Positions 43,848-55,499 are shown, counted from the stretch's first letter. The stretch: 64,000 nt of DNA from Norana najaformis (GCA_964023275.1 OZ029914.1:50298530-50362529), one strand, 5' to 3'. Notes: generated from the letters alone by a model not told the origin. Program-made: numbers and translations.

Positions 43848-44020
43848 AGAATACGGTAATTGTCGGATGGGTCAAACTGTGTTGGACTGCCGGACAAACA
43901 TCAACTATCCACTACGTTGGGGGAAAGACAGAAAAGGAAATAATTGTTTATTCAGAATTTGAATTTGGAAAGGGACTGAACAACGTCTACTCCTTTCTAA
44001 AGGACTCCTTCGGACAATAG
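43848..44020 (+). CDS. Probable terminal exon with tyrosine-motif tail (gene A)
   Basis: A phase-1 acceptor at GTTGTTGGGCAG (AG 43846-43847) opens a frame that, with G supplied by the previous exon, begins E-N-T. It continues VIVGWVKLCWTAG, STIHYVGGKTEKEI, IVYSEFEFGKGLNNVYSFLK and DSFGQ-stop (TAG 44018). AATAAA lies 81 bases beyond the stop. The gene B tail also starts E-N-T right after its acceptor, which supports homology. Two motifs YSEF and YSFL lie 9 residues apart, close to but not matching an ITAM (YxxL/I-x6-8-YxxL/I). An alternative acceptor at 43835-43836 is better by pyrimidine content but gives phase 2. The link to the upstream exons is inferred. Confidence 0.5.
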
Positions 44021-44101
44021 TCTTTCGATTGACTTTGGTTTGACTGACCAACATACCGACCGGCCAGCACGTCTGGTTTGCATTGTTCGCTAGTAACACA
44101 A

Positions 44102-44107
44102 AATAAA
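44102..44107 (+). terminator. AATAAA polyadenylation signal (gene A)
   Basis: A canonical hexamer 81 bases after the TAG at 44018-44020. A GT-rich stretch (gttagtgttgcgtctcagtg) follows directly, as expected of a downstream element. Confidence 0.55.
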
Positions 44108-44333
44108 GTTAGTGTTGCGTCTCAGTGTACTCAAGATATTTGGTGATTGGATTACTACATGAAGCGATCTTATAGATAACCATGTATACTTTGCATATGA
44201 GAAATGCCTCGCCTGTTCCTCCATAAATACATTCATTTTAGCCTGACATCCGCTCCTAATGCTTTGCAGAACGCTATCACATAAAGCTATAATTCAGTGG
44301 AAATTTCAGCCAGTTGACACAGTCGATGCAGAA

Positions 44334-44391
44334 GTCATATTTAACGGACATAACTTGTCAAAGTCATATTTAACGGACATAACTTGTCAAA
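44334..44391 (+). repeat. 29-bp tandem duplication
   Basis: GTCATATTTAACGGACATAA plus CTTGTCAAA occurs twice head to tail without mismatch, so the duplication is recent. Confidence 0.95.
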
Positions 44392-44399
44392 GAGGCTAT

Positions 44400-47017
44400 C
44401 CGATTTTACAGTTAAAAGCATACAATTCGGGCAGTTTGATCTGACGAAAGGACATAACTAATTTGGAAGACGCGGTAACTTACTTGTGCATCCACAGACT
44501 CAGAGATCAGCAAGCGAGACATTTGCAAGCAAATACAGCACAACTGGTGATATTAGGTCAGTTCTAAATTTTATAGCACGTGCACGCACCATAGTATAAG
44601 AATGAGTCTTTTGGACACCACAAAGTATTGCTAGTAAAAAACAAACTCAAAGAAAACTTCAAACTTACCATTAGTTACTATTAAGGTTTTAATTTTTGAT
44701 AGCTTGTTCATAAACAACTATATATTTATTTGACTACAGTATTCTTGTAGCATTCTCTAAGTCGTAGGAGACCACTGTAACATTCTGTCATATTTTGTAA
44801 CTTTCTTACATAGCGTTTAATGCGATATTGTAAAACATGGACTACTCGAAGGATGATATTATAATTCAGACGCTCGCAAGGGATGTAAGTGAGCAGCAGA
44901 ATTGGTGAATAGGAATATATGCTGATCATCGACTGGACTTATTCGCAATAAGGGGAGGGTCATCCCTTAAAAATTTCGCAGGCCATAACCATAGAATACG
45001 CGTAAATAATTCAGTTAACTAATTCAGCTTCAAAAATTTGCTTCTTTCAGCTGAAACAAATTAGTTCTATTGATATTCAACTGAAATCGACTTGTGTTAT
45101 CATTATTCATTATTTCTGCATTTAATACTCGCTGAACAATTTTGAATGAGTAACCGTCTCATGGAAGACACGAACTCGTACTAGAAGCGTTTCAAGGCAA
45201 AAGAAAAGCTCTACCGAATTGGCTGCTGTTTCCCACTATGGTAAAGGTCTTAGGTAGTATTACAGTGACGCAGGCAAGACAGAATAAGGCAATGTAAAAT
45301 AAAGTTTGACCCAAGATTGTTACATGTTTCGACTGATCCGCAAAAAAACTGAAAGTACAAAACATGACTCTGCTGATTTAAGAATCCTGTATGCAGCTAG
45401 ATTGTTACGCAAGAAAAATAGCAAATTAGATAAACTATTTATAAGGCAAACCACAAATAACTATTTCAAACACGATAATATAAGGAACCGTCTAATGGAA
45501 ATACTGGGTTCAGATCTTGCTTTCTAGCTTTTGAAAACTATATATGTATTTCGTGGGTTGGGACCAAAACCAGATAAAATATTTCTTGCCTAATGAAGTT
45601 GTCAAGTAACGCTGTCTGCAATGAAAAAATAGAGAACCGCTGATAGATTCGTGACAAGATATTCAAGATTGATATATATATGCTATATATATGTATGTAG
45701 TATTATAAATTAGATAACTTTCCAAAATTTTATGCATTGATAGACCTGGAATGGTTTTCTAAATTGCTTTGACTACTAATTCATTAACATAATTTCACTG
45801 AAGGTTTTCTATATAGGCCTACACCTTGACTGCAAATTTATTAACATAATTTCCCTAACAAGTTGTAAAGAGTGGAATATGATCAAACTTATGGCACATA
45901 AATATGGCAATAATCAATTTTATAGTTTTTTAAATTATAGCTTATGCTAACGAGTCTTTAAAGCGCAACATTATATGCAGGAATATGTGTTGACTTCACG
46001 AGACTGATACAAAGCAACAAAGGAGCGAGAGAGAGAACGACAAACAGACAAAACGACAACCAAAGACAGATAGAAGTAGACACAGAGAACCAGACAGAAC
46101 CAAATGCAAGATATTGTGTAAAATAAAGACAGGAGGAGAAAAGAGGCAGAAATATGAATTCAATATTTTTGCCGCTGCACCCAGCTAAAGTTTTTAGATT
46201 AAACAGTAATTTACTTAATGAACAATAATGCGTGTTAATTACTGAATAATTAACTTACTCGGTTTATCTGTAAACTTTTCGTTTGATTTCCTTGACCTCG
46301 AACTAAGACCATTATAACTGAAGAAAACAGAAGAGGAGAACATAATGAAAATCCAATATAAAATACCAGTTCAACTGTGATTGTGATTAGTTCGGGTAAT
46401 TGAAGTACGTGCGTATCTCCATGACTATTAATATAGCGCCTATCTAGAACGTCAAAAAGGAGTAAGAAAAGGAAGAGCAGGAACATGAACACGAAAACAG
46501 AAGTTAGTTGGACACGATTGGTTGTGCTTTCAATGCATTGCACCACTGAGTGGGCGTTTTGAGTCTTCCTTAAGCATTCCTCTGCGTTTGACCTTTATCA
46601 AGTAGTTGCTTCGATCAAGCTTCTTTAACAGATTCTGATGTTAATCTGCGGTTTCATGTGAAGCAGCCATCGATTGACGCCTTCTGAATCATCATAACAG
46701 CGTTATAGAAAGTAACATTATATAGTCTAGTAAAGCATGCATGGCCTAGTAGTTTGGTCTTACTTGCAACACCGTTCCAAAATTAGAATAGATTCGTCTC
46801 AGCCTGAAATAAACCAGTCTTTTTCATGACTTGTTTATTTCAAGCTGAGACGTTATCTACTCAGGCATTGTTTTAAAGTAGAACTTCGGATCCTTTATGT
46901 AGGCCACTCACTCTTGCAACAGCCTGCCTAGCTTCATTTCGAAAGCGGTTTGTAGAGTAAGACGCAGTTCTAAGGATGATTAGTCGTTTGACATGAATTC
47001 GTTCTACTGAATGAAAA
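44400..47017 (+). other. Intergenic sequence between genes A and B, little recognised
   Basis: AT-rich sequence. A 73-codon plus frame at 45306-45527 is Lys/Arg-rich with no domain. A 98-codon minus frame at 46546-46250 contains two hydrophobic runs (FVFMFLLFLFLLLFDVL and a later IVE-type run), but there is no splice or promoter context and no family resemblance. I do not call either as a gene. Confidence 0.35.
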
Positions 47018-47096
47018 ATGTACACTAAAGAAATGATAACGTTCCGCCAGCATCGACTCATCCCGATTATACTGCTGCTACTTGTAATAGTTACAG
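47018..47096 (+). CDS. Orphan signal-peptide exon, candidate first exon
   Basis: ATG opens MYTKEMITFRQHRL followed by IPIILLLLVIVT, and the exon stops at ACAG/GTATTC, leaving phase 1. A basic n-region, a hydrophobic core of about 12 residues and a phase-1 donor are just what a first exon feeding a phase-1 Ig exon would have. A second in-frame Met lies five codons on. No Ig exon in the same orientation follows in the window; LINE, hAT and gene B come next. It could be the leftover start of a lost paralogue or of a gene with distant exons. Confidence 0.4.
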
Positions 47097-47452
47097 GTAT
47101 TCTACGTTCAATTATTAACTAATTTCTTGTGTAGTCTGCACACAACAATTAACAAAGTTTGAAAAATATCAAAAGTAAAAGTGACAATATAAGATGGCGG
47201 TGATCAAATGACTAGGCTTATAATTATTAAAGTATGAACTGTGTTGCAAGCAAGATCAAACTTCTAAGACCAAGACCAATTCAAAGACCAGAGGGTTCAA
47301 GGCCAAGACCAGAGTTCAAGATTAAAACCATAAACGTTTCGGAATTCACATCATTTTACTAGTATTTGCTGAGACACGACTGAGCAACTACAACTGCTGC
47401 AGATGTAGTGGAATGGTAGTAGTGGTCTTGGTAGTATTTGAGAGTAGTAGTA

Positions 47453-48055
47453 ATAATTGTAATTGTAATTGTAAACGAACATTTATAAAGCGCCATTTAG
47501 GGAGCAGTGGCGCTCCCGACTTGAACAAACAAAAAGGATTTCAGGCGTTTGCGAGACTGGGTAGAAGAGAGACTAAGTAACTGAAGCCGCAGTTCAAGAG
47601 GAAGGCAGTTCCAACTGGAAGGGCCAATAAAGGCAAAGCTCCTGGACTGGGCAGTCGTAGTGCGGACGCGAGGGACTACCACGAGACCACGGGTAGCTGA
47701 GCGAAGGGAGGCATGGGCAGGCAACGAGGAAACCGGAATACAAACAGAAGTTAAGTAGGACGGAGCAGAGCCTAGAAGGCAGTTGCGCATAAGGATAAGA
47801 ATCTTAAACTGGATGCGTTGACTGATAGGAAGCCAATGAAGTGAATCACGAATAAAAGTAGATATATGGGCAGACTTTGGAAGACCACTTATAAGGCGTG
47901 CAGCAGCATTAAGGTGTTAATTGCAGAAAGTCCAATATAGGCAGCATTGCCAAAGTCAATCCTAGTGCAAATCAGGGCATGGACCAAGGGAGTGATCGCA
48001 TGAAGAGGAAGCGAGTGACGAATGGAACGGAGTTGTCGTAGGTGGTAAAATTATT
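47453..48055 (-). mobile_element. LINE B family RT C-terminus and 3' end
   Basis: The minus frame 47790-47497 reads NCLLGSAPSYLTSVCIPVSS, then RSATRGLVVVPRVRTTTAQS and RSFAFIGPSSWNCLPLEL, closely matching LINE B at 13242-13520. Upstream thumb text continues to 48050 with frameshifts. The 3' tail is TTACAATTACAATTAC preceded by TTATAAATGT, the same as at 13186-13215. It is a 5'-truncated copy of about 600 bp. Confidence 0.9.
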
Positions 48056-48406
48056 GTTCTTTTAAACCCGAAAGAATTTCTCTAAGAGGCGGGCGGCAAA
48101 AATTTGTAATAACAAGAAAAAACTAAATTTTAATTTTAACAAACTATATTTTTTAACTTTCTAATTCAAATTTAATTTAAAATAACATTATCAATACAAT
48201 AGAAATTTATTCCAATTTCTTTAATAAAATACGAATAAAAATTATGAATAGCCTACATTTACTTAATACTCAGACTTACAGATAAGGCTGCTCGAAGTTC
48301 TCCATCATCTAACCAAATAAATCAGTATGATGGCACTGACAGGATAGGCCAAACTGCCAAACATTGTTGCCTCTTATTCCTGTTGATTTATTGTCTGGAA
48401 TAATTT

Positions 48407-49490
48407 TTATCCTCGAGGGAAGACTATGAAATCTCTTTTCAAGGGATATAGACGTAGCAATGTTGAGTGGTACTTTACTTGGTGTGAGGCTTCAGTTAAT
48501 ATTTTGTACAGAGCCACAACAGTTGGCACCACGCACCCTGTTCTTGCGCCATCTCCCTGGGTGTTGTCAGCAGCTTCTGCAAATGGTGCAAGAATGTCTA
48601 CCAACTCGGTCAACATGCTGACCTCTCTTGAAGACAAAGACAAGTTTGAGTGATCTGTTTACCGCAACAGATCTTCAAGTTTGTTTCCTCCAGATTTGCA
48701 CAAACTTTCAGCTGGTAGAATAGGCTGTTCCATCTTGTGGTTGACCACAGGAATAGATCGGCTAGCACCAAATCACTGTTCAAATTCACCATTGAACAAG
48801 GCACTATGGTGCACGAGATTAGCAAGGGCAGAGCATTTAGCCAGAATTGGGGAAGATGTGATTGAACCAGGACCTGCAACGCTTTCTTCATTTTGGACGC
48901 TTTGTCAGTTACAATATATGACAGTTTAGACTCCAGGTGATACTGGACAATTAATTTTCCTATCTCTTCCTCTATCCTCAAACCTCTGTGCGATCCTCTG
49001 AAGCTTTTGGAAAGTCAGTACGAATGTATTTGGCTGACACCACACGATTGAATGTGCCGTTACCCCCAGAAAAGCATGATTGCGTCGATTTGTCCAAAAT
49101 GTCCACTGTCAACAAGAGATGTCGCGCTTGTTTAAGCGTTCGACGAACTGCGTTATCAACCTCCTTAACCAGCATCGGAAGGTGCTTTTCGATTATCTGG
49201 TGGCGAGATGGCAAAACAAACTTTGGATCTAGGTCAATTACAGACTGGTTGAAGTCAGGATTATCTACCAGTGAAAGACGCATGGCACATGAGACTATGC
49301 AGTTTTTTTTATAAATGATGAGGATTTTCACACCTACTCGATGCTTTTAGGCCCATATCTGTCAGCTCCTTGTTGCGGAAAAAATGTTGTCAAATTCGGT
49401 TGTTGGTCATCATTACTGCACAGTGATCTCTGGTAATCCTGAAGCACCATAGGTTGCTTGTGCTGCAAATGCCTAAATTATAAAATTATA
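48407..49490 (-). mobile_element. hAT-superfamily transposase pseudogene (BED zinc-finger type)
   Basis: Minus-strand frames read in order. A start with HLQHKQPMVLQDYQRS (about 49480) is followed by MRLSLVDNPDFNQSVIDLDP and KFVLPSRHQIIEKHLPML (49290-49180). Then come LTVDILDKSTQSCFSGG (catalytic-region text), YHLESKLSYIVTDKASKMKK (48930) and FLWSTTRWNSLFYQL. The C-terminal part is LVDILAPFAEAADNTQGDGA. The layout is that of ZBED/hAT transposases. At least two frameshifts separate the frames, and the C-terminal dimerisation domain is missing. No terminal inverted repeats were identified. Confidence 0.85.
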
Positions 49491-49599
49491 AAAATTAATG
49501 CAAAAGCTTTAACATCGAAGTCGTTAAATTATATTTTAAGTGAATATTCTGTTGGGATGAGAAGAACCCTAGTCCTAGCCTTCATTTTCGGGTAGATAT

Positions 49600-49765
49600 A
49601 CTTCTTCTTCGGGTTCTCTGCCTTCTAGGCAGGTTCATACGTCCAATGGCGCCACTCTTCACGGTGCTGAGCATCTCTCTTCAGTTCGCTGTATCCATCC
49701 GTGATCATCCAGTCCAGCAACATCTGTCTAGGTCTTCCTCTTGTTTTTCGTCCCTCCATCCATAT
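49600..49765 (-). mobile_element. LINE ORF2 C-terminus, second subtype
   Basis: The minus strand reads [20 protein letters not shown], then [20 protein letters not shown] and a stop, the same class of C-terminal motif as 37932-38150 but of a distinct subtype. Only about 50 codons survive. Confidence 0.7.
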
Positions 49766-50509
49766 ACAAGATATACAAGCAGCACTAATTATAATGAATT
49801 TTAGACCTACACCCGCTCATTGTATTGTACTGTAATCATGTAAGAAGCACAGGGCCATCCGCGAACCATCTGGGCCAGAAAGAACGTTGGAACACGTGAC
49901 TTTGGGGACGTTTGGGCTGCATGCAGCATAGAAGAAGGGTGAAGACAGGACCGGACAGGACATGAGTTCGCCCGTAACACGATGGAGACGACAATGACCA
50001 ATCTTACTAATGTGCATGATCCTAGACCGAACACAGTTGAAACACTAAATTCTGAAGTTGCTTGACGAATTATGTAAGTTGAGCTTTGCAGATTAACTTG
50101 AAAAAATATATATAATAACTGTTGAAAGTTAGGTGAACAAGAAAATGAACCTACCGTTTAAATGAAGTTATTGAGTTGCACCTCGCACCTCAGTTATGAT
50201 AGTTTTTCAATGTCTATACGTGACCATCCGCTTATTGGCATTTCTCATAATTGTGAAGTTTTTGAATGCAAACTTACAAACAGCGGGCTTCAAAGCAAAT
50301 GACATTTAAAATGGTTTCTTAACAATTCTTAAAGAAACTGAAGCGTCACTCATTCCCTAGTAGTCTACTCCCGAACCAAAGAGCGGGGAAAAGACGGAAG
50401 TTTAACACGCCGAAAATCAATTAAAAGCAAAGAACTTCAGATCGATGTAATGATCGGAAATAACCAGTAAATACTTAACAAGAAATAATCATATGAGTTG
50501 CCATCAAGA

Positions 50510-50690
50510 CCACACGCTAGAGACCAAGACCAAGACCAAAGGCTAAAGATCAAGTCCAAGACCAAGACAGGAGTTTTAAGACCAAGATTAAGACCAAGAC
50601 CGGCACATTCGAGACCAAAACCAAGACCAAAACCGCATTTTTGGTCTCGAGATGGTCTCGAGACCAAGACCGCGGTCTCGAGGACATATC
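50510..50690 (+). repeat. AAGACC-rich minisatellite with inverted end
   Basis: Irregular reiterations of ACCAAG/AAGACC run from 50510 to 50640. They are followed by the reverse-complement wording GGTCTCGAG at 50643-50690, so the tract could fold back. A shorter relative occurs at 47258-47330. It lies just upstream of the LINE at 50745. Confidence 0.8.
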
Positions 50691-50744
50691 ACTGGCTATA
50701 GAGCCTGTGATAGTGTATATGCCTCTCTCAGTGTGCGTGGTCTA

Positions 50745-52195
50745 TCAGCAAACACATTTTTTGCAGTTGGTTCTTTCAATCTCCACGGTCTCAACCAGGG
50801 CCAAGCAATGTTAGTTGACCTGTGCGAAACGTGCAGTATAATTTTTGTGCAATCTTGATTGCCTATCAGAACTAAATGATAATATCACTGCTGCGGCTAG
50901 CTCGGCATTTGTCGAGGCGTCTTAAGAGGCAGGCCATTTGGAGGGGTTGCAATACTTGTTGACAACGAACACTCAACAAGCCCAGGCACCACATTCGCCT
51001 CCCCTCAGCTGCAACGACAGACGCTGCAGTGGCAGCACCTATTAAACTTTTTTTGTATCCATAATTGTATCGTGTTTGAGGTTCGCACTCGCATGTTTGA
51101 CCTCCTTTCGCTCTACACGATGTGTAGAGTTGCTCCCCCGCCACGTCCAGGCGCGTGCATAGGTCTTCACCCCGACCATCTCCAAACGGTAAAGTGGCCG
51201 AGGGTTGGGAGAGCTGAAAGTTCTGGCTAAGCTAGATAGACTTGTTGCAATGAAATTAAGAACTGCGTGTATATCAACGTTTATTTCCCTGTACGTAACT
51301 ATAATGCCTATGAGGACATAGTCTCAGAACTGGTTGTGGCTATGAAAAGCATTTTAAACGATAACCTTAACTGCATTGTGATTCTGGGTGGAGATTTTAA
51401 TCTACAGTTTGAGGATGGGTTATCATGTTTTGCAATATTCAGTGATTTTGTTAACTCTGCCAGGCTCAAGTTGTGTGGCTGCAAATTAATCGAGGTGGAG
51501 TTTCTCCCCCGCCAAATTTACATACTTATCTATGCCTAACAGCTCTAAGTCATTTACTGATAATTTTTTCACTGATGAAGTGCTGTTCGACAAAGACCAG
51601 TCATCAGAGATAGTCGATAGCGGTGCGAATCTTTCTGACCATTTGCCACTAATTTTATATGTTTCAGACAGTCTTTTGGACAAAGATAGTGATAGGGCTC
51701 CAGTAGTGTAAGGCGAGGTCGTTTACGGTGGGACAGAGAGGATCTCATTTTCAATTATTGTGCTACTAATGTGTACCTAAGTGCTATTGATACTTCATAT
51801 CTTGCTACAAAGTGTGAAGTTGGGTGTCAATGTACACATGGTAATACCATAGATGACATGTATAACAAGATGTGTATATAAGCGTGCCATTATAAACAAG
51901 AAATCTGCGGAGGATGCCTATATATACAATGGTCTGCATGAATATCTCCTGGCAAAGGATACCAACTCTTTCTGGAAAACTTGTCAAATCAAATTCAAAA
52001 CTAAGCATAAGCCTTCATTATCGGTTGAGTGGTTTAGTGAACCAAGTTTTAAAAGTCATTAAAGTCCTTTCATAGCAAATGGTACAAATCCTGCAAGCCT
52101 GTATTGCTACATCTTGTTAGCACCCAGTGTAAACCTTTTTTCCTCTATGGAATGGAAGCTGTTAGCCTCACCAAGAGTGAACTGAACTCCTTATA
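50745..52195 (+). mobile_element. LINE H: sense LINE with endonuclease domain, internally deleted
   Basis: The plus strand reads an apurinic-type endonuclease in pieces: FFAVGSFNLHGLNQGQAMLV (50755-50820), INVYFPVRNYNAYEDIVSEL, NCIVILGGDFNLQFEDG (51370-51420) and SGANLSDHLPLILY (51615-51665). A linker block near 51700-52030 (RRGRLRWDREDLIFNY) follows. It ends with FLYGMEAVSLTKSEL (52140-52185), text that normally lies at the RT C-terminus, so the RT core is deleted. Stops are frequent. This is a different clade from LINEs A-E. Confidence 0.75.
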
Positions 52196-52199
52196 AGTA

Positions 52200-53300
52200 C
52201 ACGTTCAGTGCTGCCATATGTAAAATATTTTAAGTCGGTCATAATAATGTTGAGTCTGTACTGTTCTTCACATAAGAGCCTAATATCAATGACAGTCGGC
52301 TCACCAGAAGACTTTTCTCAGAAAAATTTGGTCAGTGATAATGCTATTGTTAGTTAAGTATATGCTTTTCTCAGCCACCTGAATTGAACTGTTCTCATAG
52401 GGTTATGGCTGTGGCAACTTTTACTATAACATTACAGGCAGGTCTGCTGCCTGATGCATATGCTATACTTTTTTATTTTTTTTGTTTTTATCCTATCATT
52501 GTTTGATAATTAAAAGCCCAAACATGTAAGTGAAACAAACAGTTTAAGTTGCACGCATTTTCAATTAGCGCCAGCTGCTGCTTTTCTTAACCTCGTAGTT
52601 CAGCAGGCATCCCGTAGATCTCTACAAACTATAATAAATCTGCTTTACAAGTGGCCTAACTGATATAAGCAGACAAACAAGTTACATGCAATTTCACTTT
52701 ATAGACCACCCCTACTGACAAGCGATGAGCTGTTGTGCTACAAGTTTTTAGTCAGCTATCTCATTATATGATTCTATAAAACACTTTTCATACTGTATCA
52801 CTGCTTAAATGTTGCTAAAACAGGCATAATATAAATTATATATATATATGTATGCAAAATGTATTACACAACATGTATTAGCTTTTCGTAATAAAATAAA
52901 GTGGGCAGGTGAAACCTAAAATTTTCAAATGACACACCAATGAAGTATGGTATTATGCAATTGATAATTTTTAGTATTGTAAAAATATTGTAAAATGAAA
53001 AGTTTGGTTCTTGGCCATTACCTTCAGTGTGTTCTGTGGGAAAAATTGAATAAAGTTATTATGTTAACCGGCTAGTTGTTTAGAGTGGTCAAGTAATCTT
53101 CTTTAAATGCGCCTTGCAGATGAAGATTAAAATGTAGGTGTTAAGACAAATAACCGCAGGATAAATCTCATGAAATATGTGTCTTTTTTGTTTGTCATAG
53201 AATTTATAATCAGAGCAGGAATTCTATATCTTGTAAGGCAGCACTTTTGTCTAACTGTACGAAGAGTATTGTCTGCTCCACATTACCAAAACGCCCTGCG
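52200..53300 (+). other. Intergenic AT-rich sequence, nothing recognised
   Basis: Includes a short TATATA run near 52835. No domain in any frame and no repeat shared with the rest of the window. Confidence 0.4.
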
Positions 53301-53306
53301 TTTATT
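53301..53306 (-). terminator. Possible polyadenylation signal of gene B
   Basis: TTTATT on the plus strand gives AATAAA on the minus strand, 452 bases after the gene B stop. It is the first canonical hexamer I find downstream; closer variants were not excluded. Confidence 0.3.
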
Positions 53307-53758
53307 CATCAAAACTGCAATATAGCGTATTCAATTAGCCTTGTTGATAATCAAAGGTGCCAATAGCAAGCTATAAATCGATTTTGACAAATACAGTAAC
53401 TAAATTCACAAAACATAACATTATCATGGCAATAAAATGTTATTTTGTTATGTGGTCTTATACTATGGTAACTTGCATCTAACGACCTATGACTTAATGC
53501 TACAAATAAAACTGCCGAGCGTAGGCTACTATCGACAGAACGTATTTGTAAATTTATGGTAAATCAGTAGTAACTGCTTTTCTTGGATATATTGCTATAA
53601 TATCGCTACGGTTTGTAGCAATCTATGGAATGTTATAGTAGGATTGTGGTATACTTGATACTGTGCTGCTCTCCTCATCTATTTCAAATGCCACAGGTAG
53701 TATGGCTGCATGTCCACCGAGTTGGTTGTATGCAGTTGGCTGATGTTGAGTTATCGGT

Positions 53759-54048
53759 CTATCCAGTAAACAACTGGTCATCACGGATCACCAAATGCGT
53801 ATAGGTTTCATGTGCTAAATTATTTCTAGCATCATTGACTTGTGTCGGATAAGCAAGTATGTTTAATTCCACCACCTCTCCATCGTCGTCTTCCTCCTCT
53901 TCGTTCTTGTTCTCCCCTTCCAGGTTTTCGACTGTTGTAACCGGATCTCTTCCCAACTGATTCACCTGGATATCTGCATCGCTGATGGAATCGTACTCGT
54001 GTGGTGAACTAGGCACTTCTGTTGAATGTTCTTTGCTTGTATTCTCAC
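53759..54048 (-). CDS. Terminal cytoplasmic exon (gene B)
   Basis: The acceptor is TTTTTACCATATACGTAG (AG 54050-54049) and the entry is phase 1. With C from the TM exon the first codon is Arg, then ENTSKEHSTEVPSSPHEYDS, ISDADIQVNQLG, an acidic run (KNEEEEDDDGEVVEL), NILAYPTQVND and HETYTHLVIRDDQLFTG before TAG (53761-53759). Three tyrosines sit in Y-D-S-I, Y-P-T-Q and Y-T-H-L. The first and third are YxxI/L (SH2-docking or endocytic type). YPTQ has the YxxQ form known from STAT3 docking. None has the full ITIM residue at -2. The strongly hydrophilic, tyrosine-bearing tail fits a signalling receptor. Confidence 0.8.
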
Positions 54049-54545
54049 CTACGTATATGGTAAAAAGACCAAAACTGGAAGCTGTTAATATTGACTTACG
54101 CCTACATAAGAACTTAAAGTCTAATCGGTATTGAAATTTAAATTGTCTGATTATGAATAGTCATAAGCTGACATCAATGGGCAGTAGCATAAACGTCCTT
54201 TTCCTAATGAATCAAAAGTTAGTTTTGAATCAATGCAGCACATGTCTAGCTATGTCGGTCGTCATTTTCTCTTCATTTGCCTTCTTGTTGGTCTAACAGA
54301 TTCATTTTAAAACCAACTTAAAGTATCAATTTCGCATCTCCTTCAAAGTCAAGAATAAAACACCAGAAAAAAATAAAAATTGTGTAAGGTTTGCTATAGA
54401 GATAGGAACTAAAGGATGGAGTCCACCAAAGTGTGTATGTATGTAAACTTTACTAGCGCTATGGAATCTGACTAGATGATACTATCACAACTTAATAAAA
54501 CCATATTATTGATTGTGCTGCATTAAAACGGCAAGAGCTACTCAC

Positions 54546-54662
54546 GGCGCCTTCGTTGCATGCGTTTTCGTATACCGGTCACAATTACCGAAATAATAAT
54601 GCTTCCGACGGCGGTTCCCACTGCTATGCCGATAATAAAATATTGGTGAAATGTCCAAGTAT
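54546..54662 (-). CDS. Transmembrane exon (gene B)
   Basis: This is a phase 1-1 exon of 117 nt. The acceptor is GCAACTTTTCAG (AG 54664-54663) and the donor is CGCC/GTGAGT (54545), a strong match. It encodes DTWTFHQY, a hydrophobic helix FIIGIAVGTAVGSIIISVIV and the stop-transfer TGIRKRMQRRR. The Gly/Ala-spaced helix (GxxxG-like) could favour helix packing. Reading through the donor would give only E-stop, so splicing to 54048 is needed for a tail. Confidence 0.85.
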
Positions 54663-55499
54663 CTGAAAAGTTGCAAGTTCTTTCATACACTCTGCTTTCA
54701 AAGCTGTTACATTTTATTTGTAAATTTTTGTAAATTTGTAAACTTGAGTTCATAGCATGTGAAGAGTGTTTGTTGAACATGTTTTTACCACCTACGTCAG
54801 GTTGATCCCGGCAACGCTTTAATGTATGACTAACTCTTTCCTGCATTCACCAGCTGCAATCTAGTTTCATGCTGGAGGAACTGCGCTAAATTACCGATGC
54901 AAAAACGCATTGAGATCTTAATGCTGATGCGAATGTCTTGCAGATGGTGCTCCATCTTATCTTAGGGAGCTATATGTTTCAGTGTCATCCAATTTTGGTC
55001 GAAACTTTCTTCACTCTGCCACGCATGGTGACGTGATTGACCCGCCGGCCCGACTTTCCACAGTTCAGCATATATGCTACTCTGAGACATCTTGTCTAAC
55101 GCAACATGAGCTCTCTGCCTCTTTCCAGTAAAAGCTTGAAAACCATTCTGTTGGAGCGTCGTTCTGTTTTGTCAGGTCGGCTGGCCAAATCTGCGGACTT
55201 TTTTTACCAATACAATTAGAATTTTTGTGTCAGATTCATACTCAAATTCAAAGCTATCAAAAGAAACAATACTATTTTATACATAGACTAAACAGGAAAT
55301 TATGAATACAAATAGACTACTATATACTCTGCCTTCTAAAAACATCTAATTCAGCTGGAAATGTATTCGTTTAAAAAAATTTAATGTTTTGCCACATGTA
55401 AATCTAAATCAATGTTGGACCACAATTAATGAAGAACGAGATAAGATCAACCTCGCAGATTCAAAGCGTCTTTGAGTTTTAAGTTGAGCACGGAATGAC

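Noticed and set aside
46250..46546. Minus frame with two hydrophobic segments
   Set aside because: Composition-driven hydrophobicity from T-rich DNA; no family, no signal-peptide-like start, no splice context.
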